Notes: generated by a model from the sequence alone, not told the origin. Positions 17,616 to 30,858 are shown, numbered from the stretch's first letter. The stretch: 51,734 nt of DNA from Gammaproteobacteria bacterium (GCA_021773555.1 JAJFKA010000081.1:1-51734), one strand, 5' to 3'. Numbers and translations: made by a program.

Positions 17616-18539
17616 TCAGGAAGAATCTACTGAGTCCGTGCTTCCCTGGTGAACAGAAGGTGGTTTGTTGAAGCGATATAGCTTTTCTTCGCCTGCTGGC
17701 CTTTCCCGAAACCGCTTATATTCCCACTGATACTGTTCAGGCGTGTTTCGCACAACCTTTTCGATGCATCGATTAAGTGCTGCGATGGAAGCTCCCTCAT
17801 CTTCACCGCTCAATGCGTTTTCCGGCGCAGAGAAATTTACCTGAAAGCGACCGTCCGCCCGGCGAACCACTGTCGCGATCAGCGTGTTGGCGCCTGTTTT
17901 TGCAATCAATCTATGCACGAGCCGGTCGGTTAGCGCCAGGTGGCCGAAAAAAGGTGCGAAAACACCCCTGGCCGGAACCTGGTCAGGCAGGATCGTGACC
18001 ACGCCGCCATCGCGTAGGGTTCGATACAACCGCGCAATCCCTTTGACATTTGTGGCCACCATCTCATTGCCAAATTGATTTCGAATCTTTGCCATGAGGC
18101 CTGCAAGGTAAGCCTTTCGGGGTGGCTGATAGAGCGCGGTCATTTTTCCCTTGCGCGCAAAATACACATTAAACAGTTCCCAGTTTCCCAGGTGAGGCAG
18201 GATCACGATTAGCCCCTGATTGCTGGCCAGTCTGGCATCCAGCAGATTCTCACCGGAGACCTCGGCAATCCAGGTGTCAATTCTGCCGGGTTTACCGAGC
18301 CAGACCGCCGGTGTTTCCAGCAAGGTTCTGCCGGTATTAATCAGACTCTGGTGCACCATCCGGTTTTGCGCGGAGCTGTCCAGGTCGGAAAAACAAAGCG
18401 CGATATTGGCTCGCGTCACCTGACAGGCCCTCGTGTTCAGGCCAAGATGTCCTGCACCAATCACCTTTCCCAGCCACTGGCTGACGGGTCTTGGCAGAGC
18501 CGCGAGGGACCACAGTAGCCATCCAGCCAGTTTTCCCAT
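17616..18539 (-). CDS. Lysophospholipid/lipid A acyltransferase, LpxL/HtrB family
   Basis: Inner-membrane acyltransferase that probably adds a secondary acyl chain to lipid A precursor. I start it at MGKLAGWLLWSLA, whose ATG overlaps the tag stop (TAATG), giving 307 residues; a longer frame would overlap tag by 46 bases. An N-terminal hydrophobic anchor is followed by the catalytic HLGNWE motif (His116, Glu121), then LPDQVPARGVFAPFFG and an YQWEYKRFRERP C-terminal motif of the family. The gene order glyS-glyQ-tag-acyltransferase matches the Pseudomonas htrB1 locus. Whether it acts as LpxL, LpxM or an ornithine-lipid enzyme cannot be told from the sequence. Confidence 0.88.
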   Translation of the reverse strand: MGKLAGWLLWSLAALPRPVSQWLGKVIGAGHLGLNTRACQVTRANIALCFSDLDSSAQNRMVHQSLINTGRTLLETPAVWLGKPGRIDTWIAEVSGENLLDARLASNQGLIVILPHLGNWELFNVYFARKGKMTALYQPPRKAYLAGLMAKIRNQFGNEMVATNVKGIARLYRTLRDGGVVTILPDQVPARGVFAPFFGHLALTDRLVHRLIAKTGANTLIATVVRRADGRFQVNFSAPENALSGEDEGASIAALNRCIEKVVRNTPEQYQWEYKRFRERPAGEEKLYRFNKPPSVHQGSTDSVDSS

Positions 18540-19138
18540 TAGCGTTTTGGCGCCAGCGCCAGACACTGTTGATGTCGAAAACAAGTAACAAGGTGATCAT
18601 TAACCATGCCGGTAGCCTGCATAAAGGCATAACAAATCGTGCTGCCTACAAAATTAAAACCTTTTTGTTTCAGGGCGCGGCTCATGGCCTCTGATTCAGG
18701 CGTTGCCGCAGGGACCTGATCGAGGCGCTTATAGTTGTTCTGGCGTACTTCATAATCGACAAACGCCCATAGAAAATCCGAGAAACTTGTTCCCTGCTGC
18801 TGCAATGTCAAATACGCCTGGGCGTTGCGGATCATGCTGTTAATTTTCAGTTTGTTCCTGATGATGCCGCTATTCGCCATTAATCTGGCGACACGAGCCT
18901 CGCTGTATCGCGCTATCTTTTCTGCGTCAAAGCCATCAACTGCCTTGAGGTAGTTTTCCCGTTTTCGCAGCACTGTGATCCAGCTGAGTCCAGCCTGGGC
19001 TCCTTCGAGAATCAGAAACTCAAACAGTCTGGCGTCGTCGACGTTCGGTACTCCCCACTCATGGTCATGATAGCTGAGGTACAGGTCATCTCCCAGGCAC
19101 CAGCCACAACGCTCCAGCCCGGTTGTCACTTTAGCCAT
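18539..19138 (-). CDS. tag: DNA-3-methyladenine glycosylase I
   Basis: Base-excision repair enzyme that removes 3-methyladenine. The 199-residue protein starts near RCGWCLGDDLYLSYHDHEWGVP, which carries the zinc ligands Cys and His of the family, and ends with the second zinc pair in NDHLVTCFRH. The segment FEFLILEGAQAGLSWITVLRKRENY holds the catalytic region. Divergent from glyQ with 77 bases between; the acyltransferase gene overlaps its stop. Confidence 0.96.
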   Translation of the reverse strand: MAKVTTGLERCGWCLGDDLYLSYHDHEWGVPNVDDARLFEFLILEGAQAGLSWITVLRKRENYLKAVDGFDAEKIARYSEARVARLMANSGIIRNKLKINSMIRNAQAYLTLQQQGTSFSDFLWAFVDYEVRQNNYKRLDQVPAATPESEAMSRALKQKGFNFVGSTICYAFMQATGMVNDHLVTCFRHQQCLALAPKR

Positions 19139-19215
19139 TTGCAGATTCTCCTCTTGTCGCGGTAATTTTAAATGCGAGTATACTTACGCACTTTTTGCAC
19201 CGGGGTAAAGCCTAG

Positions 19216-20151
19216 ATGGCGGTTGTCGACACATTTCAGAAGCTCATACTTGCCTTGCAGGAGTATTGGTCCAATCAGGGTTGCGTGCTCATGCAACCTT
19301 ACGATATGGAAGTCGGTGCCGGTACATTTCATCCTGCGACCTTTCTCCGCAGCATTGGTCCAGAAAACTGGCAGGCAGCTTATGTTCAACCTTGCCGACG
19401 ACCCACCGACGGCAGGTACGGAGAAAATCCCAACCGCTATCAATACTATTATCAGTATCAGGTCGTGATGAAACCCTCTCCTGACAATTTCCAGGAACTC
19501 TATCTGGATTCACTCCGATACCTGGGTATCGACCCCTTGGTTCATGATATTCGGTTCGTCGAAGACAACTGGGAGTCACCCACCCTGGGAGCCTGGGGAT
19601 TGGGATGGGAAGTCTGGATGGATGGCATGGAAATTACCCAATTCACCTACTTCCAGCAGGTCGGTGGCATAGAATGTTATCCGGTAATGGGCGAGATAAC
19701 TTATGGTCTCGAACGTCTGGCGCTCTACCTGCAGGGTGTCGAAGATTTCAAGCAGCTGATCTGGACCAGAAACGGTAATACTGCGGTGACCTATGCCGAT
19801 GTCTATCACCAGTACGAAGTTGAAATGTCCACTTTCAATTACGACGAATCCAACATCGAAGGCCTGTTTTCTCATTTCGACTATTATGAGTCGGAGACAC
19901 TACGATTGCTGGAGGTTCAGTTGCCGCTGGCGGCGTACGAGTTCGTTATGAAAGCATCACACACGTTCAACCTCCTGGACGCGCGCCATGCGATTTCCGT
20001 GACAGAGCGACAACGTTACATACTCAGAGTGAGAACCCTGGCGAGAGGCGTGGCTTCAGCGTATTTCGATTCAAGAGCAAGACTTGGCTTTCCGCTGGCC
20101 GATGAAGCTACCCGGGAATTCGTTCTGGCGGAGGTCGCCAATGCCAGCTGA
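19216..20151 (+). CDS. glyQ: Glycine--tRNA ligase alpha subunit
   Basis: Catalytic alpha subunit of the tetrameric (alpha2beta2) bacterial glycyl-tRNA synthetase. The 311-residue protein opens with [18 protein letters not shown] and continues with [17 protein letters not shown] and [18 protein letters not shown], class II aminoacyl-tRNA synthetase features with the family's usual length. Its 3' end contains GGAGGT and overlaps the glyS start by 11 bases, so both subunits are produced in equal number. Confidence 0.97.
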   Translation: MAVVDTFQKLILALQEYWSNQGCVLMQPYDMEVGAGTFHPATFLRSIGPENWQAAYVQPCRRPTDGRYGENPNRYQYYYQYQVVMKPSPDNFQELYLDSLRYLGIDPLVHDIRFVEDNWESPTLGAWGLGWEVWMDGMEITQFTYFQQVGGIECYPVMGEITYGLERLALYLQGVEDFKQLIWTRNGNTAVTYADVYHQYEVEMSTFNYDESNIEGLFSHFDYYESETLRLLEVQLPLAAYEFVMKASHTFNLLDARHAISVTERQRYILRVRTLARGVASAYFDSRARLGFPLADEATREFVLAEVANAS

Positions 20152-22198
20152 TACGCTGCTGTTCGAAATCGGCACAGAAGAGCTGCCACCTAAATCCCTG
20201 AAGTCGTTGATGCAGGCGCTGGAAGAAAACCTGCAGAAGCAGCTTCGGCAAGCTGGACTCAGTTTTTCTGCATCACGCGCTTTTGCGACGCCCAGAAGGA
20301 TGGCGGTTGAGGTAACTGATTTAGCGGACCAGCAGGCCGCGCAGGCGATTGAACGACGCGGTCCTTCCGTCAAAGCTGCATTCGACGAATCCGGTGCGCC
20401 AACGAAGGCGTTGATAGGTTTCGCCCGGTCCTGCGGTGTTGAAGATCCTGGTGAACTGGAGCGCATCGCCTCCGACAAAGGCGAGTGGATGGTCTATCGA
20501 GACAATCGGGAAGGTCAGAACCTATCCGAGTTAATTGAGGGCATTATCGAGAGATCGCTCGCTGACCTGCCGATTGAGCGGCGCATGCGTTGGGGTGCTT
20601 CCAGAATGGAGTTCGTCAGACCCGTTCACTGGGTTGTGCTGATGTACGGAACCGAGGTTTTGCCAGCCGTGGTGTTAGGCCAGACAAGTGGGCGCCTTAC
20701 ACGCGGGCACAGATTCATGTCTTCGGGTGAAGTAGAAATTGCATCCGCCGATCAATATCTCGGGACGCTCGAAAAAGCGTCAGTCATTGCCGATTTTGAA
20801 AAGCGCAGAGAAACTATCATTACACAGATTGAAGACCTGGCAGAAGACCTCAAGGGTCAGTTGCAAGTCGATGCAGCGTTACTGGATGAAGTGACCTCGT
20901 TAGTCGAATGGCCACGAGCACTCGCGGGGGATTTCGACAAATCATTTCTCGATGTACCTGAAGAAGCATTGATTTCTGCCATGAAGGAACATCAGCGATA
21001 TTTTCACCTCACTAACGAGCAAGGTAAGTTGCTTCCCTGTTTTATCACGGTTTCCAATATAGAAAGCAAAGATCCGTCTGCTGTGGTTGCCGGTAATGAG
21101 CGCGTCATCAGACCACGGCTTTCCGATGCCTCCTTTTTCTATAAAAAGGATGCCGCAACGACAATGGATGAGAAACTGAATCGGCTCAAGTCCGTTGTAT
21201 TCCAGTCAGAACTTGGCACTTTTTATGACAAGGCCGCCAGGATTTCATCCCTGGCAAAATTCCTTTCGGCCGAGGCCGGCGCCGATGAAACGGCAGCCGC
21301 TCGCGCGGGTCTTATTTGCAAGTCTGACCTGGTTTCAGAGATGGTCGGAGAGTTTCCAGACCTGCAGGGAATTATGGGCGGCTATTATGCTGAAAAGTGT
21401 GGTGAGCCTGCAGAAGTTTGCCTGGCCATCCGGGAGCACTACCTGCCAATTTCCTCTGGTGGAAGACTGCCATCAAGCGATATTGCATCCATCGTCGCAC
21501 TGGCGGACAAGATCGACACAGTAGTCGGTTTGTTTTCAATCGGGCAACCACCCACAGGATCGAGAGATCCCTATGCGCTGCGGCGCCAATCACTTGGCAT
21601 TACCAGGATCTGTATTGAAAACCAGATCGACATCGATTTAGGCGAGGCGCTCGATCATGCTGCGGGACTTTACAAGAGCGAATTTTCGACCGAGGGCGTT
21701 AAGGACTATATCCTTGACCGGCTATCAGGCTGGTACACTGAACAAAATGTGCCGCTCGACGTCTTCAATGCAGTCCGCAACAGCGCCGCGGGTATCACCA
21801 GCTTGCTTGAAGCAGACGGCAGAATAAGGTCCGTCCAGCAGTTTCGGGAACATGAACTTGCACCAGGTCTGATTGCCGCAAACAAGCGCGTCAGTAACAT
21901 CCTCAAAAAACTGGATGTAAAGACCGGCTCGATCGATCCAGCACTTTTCTGCGAAACGGCGGAATCCAGACTTGCCGAACAAATTCACCTGGTCCAGGAA
22001 GCCTTCACCACCGGGCAGAACAGTTACAAAGAGAAATTCGAGAAGCTGGCTGACCTGCAGGTATTCATCGACCAATACTTCGATGATGTCATGGTGATGT
22101 CAGAGGATCAGGCGCTCCAGCATAACAGGTTGATGATGCTCCTCGCACTTCGATCACTGTTCCTCGAGGTTGCTGACTTTTCACTTTTGCAAACCTGA
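20141..22198 (+). CDS. glyS: Glycine--tRNA ligase beta subunit
   Basis: Beta subunit that binds the tRNA for glycyl-tRNA synthetase. I start it at [17 protein letters not shown], 685 residues, with GGAGGT six to eleven bases upstream inside glyQ; a longer frame upstream is only out-of-phase glyQ sequence. Features include [13 protein letters not shown], the MKEHQRYF region, an HD-like domain (GAVS-like segment near [14 protein letters not shown]) and the C-terminal anticodon-binding domain with [17 protein letters not shown]. Normal length for the family. Confidence 0.97.
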   Translation: MPADTLLFEIGTEELPPKSLKSLMQALEENLQKQLRQAGLSFSASRAFATPRRMAVEVTDLADQQAAQAIERRGPSVKAAFDESGAPTKALIGFARSCGVEDPGELERIASDKGEWMVYRDNREGQNLSELIEGIIERSLADLPIERRMRWGASRMEFVRPVHWVVLMYGTEVLPAVVLGQTSGRLTRGHRFMSSGEVEIASADQYLGTLEKASVIADFEKRRETIITQIEDLAEDLKGQLQVDAALLDEVTSLVEWPRALAGDFDKSFLDVPEEALISAMKEHQRYFHLTNEQGKLLPCFITVSNIESKDPSAVVAGNERVIRPRLSDASFFYKKDAATTMDEKLNRLKSVVFQSELGTFYDKAARISSLAKFLSAEAGADETAAARAGLICKSDLVSEMVGEFPDLQGIMGGYYAEKCGEPAEVCLAIREHYLPISSGGRLPSSDIASIVALADKIDTVVGLFSIGQPPTGSRDPYALRRQSLGITRICIENQIDIDLGEALDHAAGLYKSEFSTEGVKDYILDRLSGWYTEQNVPLDVFNAVRNSAAGITSLLEADGRIRSVQQFREHELAPGLIAANKRVSNILKKLDVKTGSIDPALFCETAESRLAEQIHLVQEAFTTGQNSYKEKFEKLADLQVFIDQYFDDVMVMSEDQALQHNRLMMLLALRSLFLEVADFSLLQT

Positions 22199-22205
22199 TT
22201 GCGAC

Positions 22206-22754
22206 ATGACGGAAATACGCAATGTTCGGGTCGTCATCCTGGATCGCGACGGGGTCATTAACCAGGACTCTGTTAATTACATCAAATCACCGGAGGAATG
22301 GACGCCGATCCCCGGCAGCCTTGAGGCGATCTCATTGCTGCACAAAAATGGCATTAAGATTTATGTGGCCACAAACCAGGCCGGTGTCGGACGGGATATT
22401 TTTAGCCTGGACGCGCTCGGCGCTATCCATGAGAAAATGAAACGTCTGGTGATCGATGCTGGAGGATTGATTTCCGGAATCGAATTCTGTCCACATCGCC
22501 CGAACGACCATTGTCCCTGTCGCAAGCCAGAACCCGGCATGCTCAATGCGATCCTGGATTTAACCGGGGCGAACCCTGCGCACACTGCCTTCGTCGGAGA
22601 TTCCCTTAAAGATCTGCGTGCGGGTGAGGCTGCAGGTTGCCGCCCAGTGCTGGTGCTCTCAGGAAACGGCGCGGAAACTCATCGTCTTCGACCCGATCTG
22701 GTTTCCGTCTATGATGATCTATTTGCCTTCGCGAACGAAGAAATATCATTATAA
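22206..22754 (+). CDS. gmhB: D-glycero-beta-D-manno-heptose-1,7-bisphosphate 7-phosphatase
   Basis: HAD-superfamily phosphatase in the synthesis of ADP-heptose for the LPS core. I start it at MTEIRNVRVVILDRDG (182 residues); the upstream frame overlaps glyS. The nucleophile and acid aspartates are Asp13 and Asp15 in DRDGV. The zinc loop CPHRPNDHCPC sits between, followed by RKPEPGML, and GDSLKDLRAGEAAGC holds the magnesium site. Seven bases after glyS, with which it is probably co-transcribed; the same neighbour order occurs in Pseudomonas. It converges with gyrB. Confidence 0.94.
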   Translation: MTEIRNVRVVILDRDGVINQDSVNYIKSPEEWTPIPGSLEAISLLHKNGIKIYVATNQAGVGRDIFSLDALGAIHEKMKRLVIDAGGLISGIEFCPHRPNDHCPCRKPEPGMLNAILDLTGANPAHTAFVGDSLKDLRAGEAAGCRPVLVLSGNGAETHRLRPDLVSVYDDLFAFANEEISL

Positions 22755-22783
22755 ATCAATAGGTTATGAGAACAGGTGGCCGG

Positions 22784-26281
<3,498 letters not shown>

Positions 26282-26285
<4 letters not shown>

Positions 26286-27382
26286 AGCTTCATGGGCATG
26301 ACCACATAAACCGAATCTTCGTCATCTGGATTCTCTACGAGCGCACTGCTGTTGGCGTCGTGGACCGTTAAGCGAACTTTATCGCTCTCAAGAATACCCA
26401 GGACATCCTGAAGGTAGCTGACGTTGAAGCCTATTTCCAGACTTTCACCGTCATACTCGACGGAAACAGTTTCTTCCGCCTCTTCCTGTTCAGGATTGTT
26501 TGCAGACAGCTGAATCACGCCCTTGCTAAAGTTGACCCGGATTCCTCTAAACTTCTCGTTTGACAGGATCGCGGTTCTGTTCAGCGCCTGACGTAACTCC
26601 TGCCGATCAGCGTATACAATCTTGTCGCCATTTTTCGGGATCACCCTTTCATATTCGGGAAATCGACCATCTACCAGTTTGGTAGTTAGCGTGTATTCGG
26701 CTGAAGAGGCGCACAGATGATTTGCGCCAATCGCGATATCAACGTCACCCTCTAACTCATTTAGCAACCGCTGCAGTTCCAGTACTCCCTTACGGGGAAC
26801 TATCACCTGTTTCACGCCCTCATTCGTTGTATTCGCCGTCTGCTGGCTCATTGCCAGCCGATGACCATCCGTCGCAACGGATTTAACCATACCTTCTCCG
26901 ACCTCTATCAGCATACCGTTGAGGAAGTAGCGGACATCCTGCTGCGCCATCGCAAAACTGGTGCTATCCAGCAGTTTTTTAAACGCCTTGCTGTCAAAAC
27001 TCGAGGACAATTCGACGGCCGCCCGGTCAACAGAGGGAAAATCAACCGCCGGTAGAGTTGACAAGGTTGACCGGAAACGACCGGAGCGGATCTCCAGCCT
27101 TGATCCTGAAAGTTCAAAATCAATCTCCGCTTTATCTGGAATCTCCCTGCAGATATCCATTAACTTCCTGGCGGGAACCGTGATGTCCCCGGCCTCGGCG
27201 CCGGTCAGCGGTACCCTGCCAACCAGTTCAACTTCCAGATCCGTGCCAGTCATCGACAATTGGTCGGTGCTTACCTGAAGCAGGACATTCGCAAGTACCG
27301 GCAGGGTTTGCCTGCGCTCGACCACGCCGGATACCTGCTGCAGGGGGCGAAGCAAAGCTTCACGATTGAGAGAAAATTTCAT
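26282..27382 (-). CDS. dnaN: DNA polymerase III beta sliding clamp, recF-proximal copy (canonical)
   Basis: Ring-shaped processivity clamp, 366 residues as in E. coli, with three repeated domains. It keeps the partner-binding pocket: VATDGHRLA in the middle domain and YVVMPMKL at the C-terminus, nearly the E. coli MPMRL. It also keeps NPEQEEAEE at the dimer interface and FRGIRV. The stop overlaps the recF ATG (ATGA). A second, diverged dnaN lies immediately upstream (27438-28544), 55 bases away. By sequence this copy looks like the replicative clamp even though it is further from dnaA. It has no strong Shine-Dalgarno (GGTG a few bases before ATG), like its neighbour. Confidence 0.95.
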
Positions 27383-27437
27383 AGAGACACCGTTGTCAAA
27401 GGCACGTTAGTGAGCGCTTACATCTACCATGAGACAG

Positions 27438-28544
27438 TTACAGTATCATGGGACTGATGACATATCGGGAGTTTATATCATCGGGGTCGGTCAATAAACA
27501 CGCGTTATTTGCATCACTGAAGACCATGCGTACCCGGGATCCGCGCATCGCCGACAGCGCATCTATCAGGTAACCCACATTAAAACCGATCTCCAGGCGC
27601 TCGCCATCGTATACGGCATTAACAGCTTCTTCTGCTTCCTCCTGAAGTGGATTGTTAGAATGCATTTCCAGCTTCCCTGCTTCCACCAGCAATCTGACAT
27701 TGCGGTACATTTCATTGGATAGAATTGCGGTTCGGCCCAGTGCTTCCTTGATCTCGGTACGATCACCTTCCAGCACCTTATCACCCGCTTCCGGTATCGC
27801 GCGCTGATAGTCTGGATAGGTGGCGTCAATCAGCTTGGTCGTCAATACAACTCGCGCGCACGCGACCTGAAGATGGTTTTGTGAAAACCGGAGGGTGACG
27901 GTCACAGCGTCATCGTCCGGAATGATACGGATCAGTTCGCTGACGCCCTTACGCGGCACGATAAACTGATGGGAACCCGGATCCGCTTCTAGCTCTGTGT
28001 AGCGACTGGTACCCAATCTCTGCCCATTAGTGGCAACAAATCTCAGCTCACCGTCTGCGGTTTCGATCAGCAATCCGTTGAAGAAGTACCTGACGTCCTG
28101 CTGGGCCATGGCAAAGCTGGTTTTTTCCAGCAAACCAATTAGTACTTTCGCCGCCAGGGAGATTTCAACAGCTACCTGTCCGATTACCACGCTGGGAAAA
28201 TCTTCTGCTGGCAAGGTTGCGAGGTGAGATTTAAATCGGCCGCTACCCACGACCAGCCTGTTACCGTCCAGGTGAAAAGCGATGCTTGCACGCTCCGGCA
28301 AGCTTCTGCAGATATCGAGGAGTTTCCTGGCCGGTACCGTCACTTCACCCGGCTGCTCGCAACTGACCTCCGATGTTTCGCCACGAAGCTCTACCTCCTG
28401 GTCAGTCCCCGTCAGTGACAAGCGACCACTTTCCACAACAAGCAGCAAATTAGACAGCACCGGCAGAGTCTGTCTGCGTTCGACTACATTCGTTACAGCC
28501 TGGAGCAGATCCAGGAGTGCTTCACGATCAATTGAGAATTTCAT
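27438..28544 (-). CDS. dnaN: Second DNA polymerase III beta-clamp paralog, dnaA-proximal and diverged
   Basis: A full-length 368-residue beta-clamp, roughly half identical by eye to the neighbouring clamp, without breaks. It sits in the usual dnaN position, 99 bases after dnaA. Shared features include MKFS-REALL, NVVERRQTLPVL, VPARKLLDICR, FAMAQQDVRYFFNG, FIVPRKGV and QEEAEE. It differs where partners bind: VATNGQRLG instead of VATDGHRLA (equivalents of E. coli D173N and H175Q) and a C-terminus YVISPMIL instead of YVVMPMKL. At the dimer interface, NPLQEEAEE has Leu where E. coli has Glu298. It is probably expressed as a clamp, but homodimer or heterodimer formation and partner choice are unknown. 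Confidence 0.93.
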   Translation of the reverse strand: MKFSIDREALLDLLQAVTNVVERRQTLPVLSNLLLVVESGRLSLTGTDQEVELRGETSEVSCEQPGEVTVPARKLLDICRSLPERASIAFHLDGNRLVVGSGRFKSHLATLPAEDFPSVVIGQVAVEISLAAKVLIGLLEKTSFAMAQQDVRYFFNGLLIETADGELRFVATNGQRLGTSRYTELEADPGSHQFIVPRKGVSELIRIIPDDDAVTVTLRFSQNHLQVACARVVLTTKLIDATYPDYQRAIPEAGDKVLEGDRTEIKEALGRTAILSNEMYRNVRLLVEAGKLEMHSNNPLQEEAEEAVNAVYDGERLEIGFNVGYLIDALSAMRGSRVRMVFSDANNACLLTDPDDINSRYVISPMIL

Positions 28545-28643
28545 AGAGCACCCAGTTCTCTAGTGAATGGTAGTTGGGACGAGTCTTTTGGTGAACGATC
28601 TGCCGATTTGCCTGGTTCTCAAAAATGGTCCGATGAAAGCCTC

Positions 28644-29978
28644 TCAGCTTGTCAGTAAACGCAACAGGTTACGGTAGTCCTCGCGAATATCACTGTTGCT
28701 CTCCCGAAGCTCCTCAACCTTACGACAAGCATGGAGTACGGTGGTGTGATCACGCCCACCGAAGGCATCACCAATCTCTGGCAGACTATGATTTGTCAGC
28801 ACTTTAGCGAGCGCCATCGCGACCTGCCGAGGGCGCGCCACTGAGCGATTGCGGCGCTTTGAATGAAGGTCGCCAATTCTGATTTTATAGTAGTCCGCAA
28901 CCGTCTTTTGAATGTTGTCTATCCCTACCTGCCGGTCCTGGATAGCGATCAGGTCTCGGAGAGACTCACGTACCAGTTCGATACTGATTTCCCTGCTTGT
29001 GAATCTGGCATGCGCAATGACACGCTTGAGCGCGCCCTCCAGTTCCCTTACGTTAGAGCGAATTCGTTCAGCGATAAAGAAAGCCGCGTCGTGGGCGAGA
29101 AATGTCTGCTCTATCTCCGCCTTTTTCATCAGAATCGCCACCCGGGTTTCCAGTTCGGGAGGTTCTACCGCTGCCGTCATACCCCAGACAAAACGGCTTT
29201 CAAGACGTTCTTCCAGGCCCTGTATTTCCTTCGGATAACGATCGCAGGTCAACACTATTTGTCGGGAATTCTCCTGCAACCTATTGAAAACATGGAAGAA
29301 TTCCTCCTGGCTTTTTGAGCCTTTGGCGAGAAACTGAATATCGTCCATCAACAGGACATCAACTGAACGATAATACTGGGTAAAGTCGGACATGGTGCCA
29401 TGCTCAATCGCGCGGACCATATCTTCCATAAATCGCTGAGAGTACATGTACGCGACCTTAAGTTGCGGATGTCGCTCCACGATGGAATTACCCACAGCGT
29501 GCATCAGATGGGTCTTTCCGAGCCCAACACCACCATAAAGCAGCAGTGGATTATAGGACGTGCCCCCAATATTCTCTGATACCTGGACCGCAGCCGCCCG
29601 CGCCATTTCGTTCGAACTTCCTTCAACAAAAGAGTCGAAGGTGAAGTCTTTGTTCAGTTCCAGCAACGGATAGAAATTTTCCCTCGCGGCCAGGGTGTTC
29701 ACGGAAGTTGACTGGCTGTCAGTATTGTTGACCCGAAGCTTATGGTTGCTGCCAATCTCAAGACTGACCTCTCTGGAACCGTCGGCTTTAAATAACTCTC
29801 TAATACGCGCCAAAAACTGCGCACTGACACGGTCCTTTATGTACTTGTTCGGCGCCAGCAGGGTGATCCCTGACTCTCCGGCGATGACTTGTAATGGTTT
29901 AATCCAGGTGTTGTATTGTTGTGAAGACAATTCATCTTCGAGAGTATTCAGGCACTTTTGCCAGATCGTCGCCCCCAC
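28644..29978 (-). CDS. dnaA: Chromosomal replication initiator protein DnaA
   Basis: AAA+ initiator that binds oriC and melts it. I prefer the GTG start at 29978 (444 residues), because GAGGGA lies seven bases upstream and the protein then begins [16 protein letters not shown], lining up with the E. coli N-terminus. A GTG at 30026 would add 16 residues ([15 protein letters not shown]) with a poorer ribosome site. In the shorter numbering, Walker A GGVGLGKT is at 149-156, Walker [10 protein letters not shown] at about 208, the arginine-finger region [10 protein letters not shown] follows, and the DNA-binding signature [18 protein letters not shown] starts at about 407. It reads away from the putative origin at 30240-30600. 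No clear promoter was picked out in 29979-30240. Confidence 0.97.
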   Translation of the reverse strand: MGATIWQKCLNTLEDELSSQQYNTWIKPLQVIAGESGITLLAPNKYIKDRVSAQFLARIRELFKADGSREVSLEIGSNHKLRVNNTDSQSTSVNTLAARENFYPLLELNKDFTFDSFVEGSSNEMARAAAVQVSENIGGTSYNPLLLYGGVGLGKTHLMHAVGNSIVERHPQLKVAYMYSQRFMEDMVRAIEHGTMSDFTQYYRSVDVLLMDDIQFLAKGSKSQEEFFHVFNRLQENSRQIVLTCDRYPKEIQGLEERLESRFVWGMTAAVEPPELETRVAILMKKAEIEQTFLAHDAAFFIAERIRSNVRELEGALKRVIAHARFTSREISIELVRESLRDLIAIQDRQVGIDNIQKTVADYYKIRIGDLHSKRRNRSVARPRQVAMALAKVLTNHSLPEIGDAFGGRDHTTVLHACRKVEELRESNSDIREDYRNLLRLLTS

Positions 29979-30319
29979 AGAACTTTCCCTCGCCGTATTA
30001 TTGTTAGGTTTTTGCTGGAATGTCACTACTGTCTTCGGCCCATTTTTCAGGTGTTACTCGTAAAGTGTTGCTACAATTTCTATCGACGACCGATGAAAAA
30101 CAATTGGACGAAGTTTTAGATGCTTGAATCCACGATAAAATGATCTGCTCAAACGGGGTTTCGAGCGTGACATTTAGTCAAGGGCCTATCCGTCATTCAG
30201 CAACGAATACTAACTCCATTGGCCGCCACAAGCCAAGCTTTGGGAAAGAAATAAATCGAAAAATTCTTTTTATTTTTCAACAATTTATATTATTTCAGTA
30301 CAACAAATCGTGGTTATCC

Positions 30320-30378
30320 TGTGGGTAACCTGTGCATAACACCAATAAGACTCCAACCATAATTCTGCCTGTGTATAA
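30320..30378 (-). promoter_or_regulatory. Cluster of DnaA boxes
   Basis: Read on the minus strand: TTATACACA (30378-30370), TTATGCACA (30339-30331) and TTACCCACA (30328-30320). The first two fit TTWTNCACA exactly; the third has one change. All point the same way. The last two are separated by two bases, which would allow cooperative DnaA binding. The position in the dnaA-rpmH gap could also let them autoregulate dnaA. Confidence 0.75.
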
Positions 30379-30510
30379 GAACCTGTTTTACACTCAGCTT
30401 GTTAACATAAAGCGGCTGTTTAACTCACAGTCCACTACCCTGGTTTAGTCTCGCTCAAGCCATTGAAATCAATGATGAAAAGTGAGCAGTCCACAGTTTC
30501 CGGGTCCTTA

Positions 30511-30560
30511 GTAAAAATAGTAATAATAGGTTTTATATATATGTAAATCTTTTTATTAGA
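30511..30560. promoter_or_regulatory. AT-rich unwinding element with DnaA-trio-like repeat
   Basis: A nearly pure A/T stretch. At 30518-30529 the plus strand reads TAG TAA TAA TAG, four consecutive triplets of the DnaA-trio form (TAG or TAA), which bind a single-stranded DnaA filament. To the left lie CAGTCCACA (30487-30495, six of nine bases of a DnaA box) and a G/C patch (CCGGGTCC), and to the right TTTTATATATATG. This box, GC patch, trio order resembles the basal unwinding system. That it functions as such is inferred. Confidence 0.6.
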
Positions 30561-30630
30561 GCAGGCGCCACCCAGAGGTCCAGGAAACAAAGCTGGGATC
30601 CGGGTTTGGGCCAGGTGCTAATCATTGTAA

Positions 30631-30659
30631 TTGACTGTGGATCGCTTCTTCATTAGAAT
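30631..30659 (+). promoter_or_regulatory. Sigma70 promoter for rpmH
   Basis: TTGACT (30631-30636) and TAGAAT (30654-30659) with a 17-base spacer, 38 bases before the rpmH ATG. The first spacer bases, with the last T of the -35, form TGTGGATCG (30636-30644), the reverse of a weak DnaA box (CGATCCACA), so DnaA might affect this promoter. It likely drives rpmH-rnpA-yidD-yidC. Confidence 0.72.
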
Positions 30660-30697
30660 CCCCGCTCTTTTTTGCCCCAATCAGCCCGGAACTTGAA

Positions 30698-30832
30698 ATG
30701 AAGAGAACTTTTCAACCTAGTGTCCTAAAAAGAAAGAGAACTCACGGTTTTCGCGCGCGTATGTCGACCAAGGCAGGTCGATTGGTTTTGAAGCGACGTC
30801 GAGCCAAAGGCCGTAAAGAACTCTCTGCATAA
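30698..30832 (+). CDS. rpmH: Large ribosomal subunit protein bL34
   Basis: A 44-residue, very basic ribosomal protein starting [18 protein letters not shown], followed by [25 protein letters not shown], complete and typical. ATG start. It is the first gene to the right of the putative oriC, with rnpA 26 bases on. Confidence 0.98.
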   Translation: MKRTFQPSVLKRKRTHGFRARMSTKAGRLVLKRRRAKGRKELSA

Positions 30833-30858
30833 CGTGAAGCCATGACCGGCAATTTCCT

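Larger units (their letters stand above)
30240..30600. other. oriC: Putative chromosomal origin of replication oriC
   Basis: The only gene-free stretch over 300 bases, between dnaA and rpmH, the classic oriC place in Pseudomonas-like gammaproteobacteria. It has an AT-rich block (30243-30300), a cluster of three DnaA-box-like sites (30320-30378), a further half-good box at 30487-30495, a G/C patch and a second AT-rich block with a TAG/TAA triplet run (30511-30560). No GATC occurs between 30146 and 30596, so Dam/SeqA control of the E. coli type is unlikely here. The flanking parts 29979-30240 (dnaA leader) and 30600-30697 (rpmH promoter) hold no gene. Origin function is inferred. Confidence 0.78.

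Noticed and set aside
19154-19184. Possible glyQ promoter TTGTCG ... TATACT
   Set aside because: The -10 is good but the spacer is 19 bases and the -35 is poor, so I did not list it as a feature.
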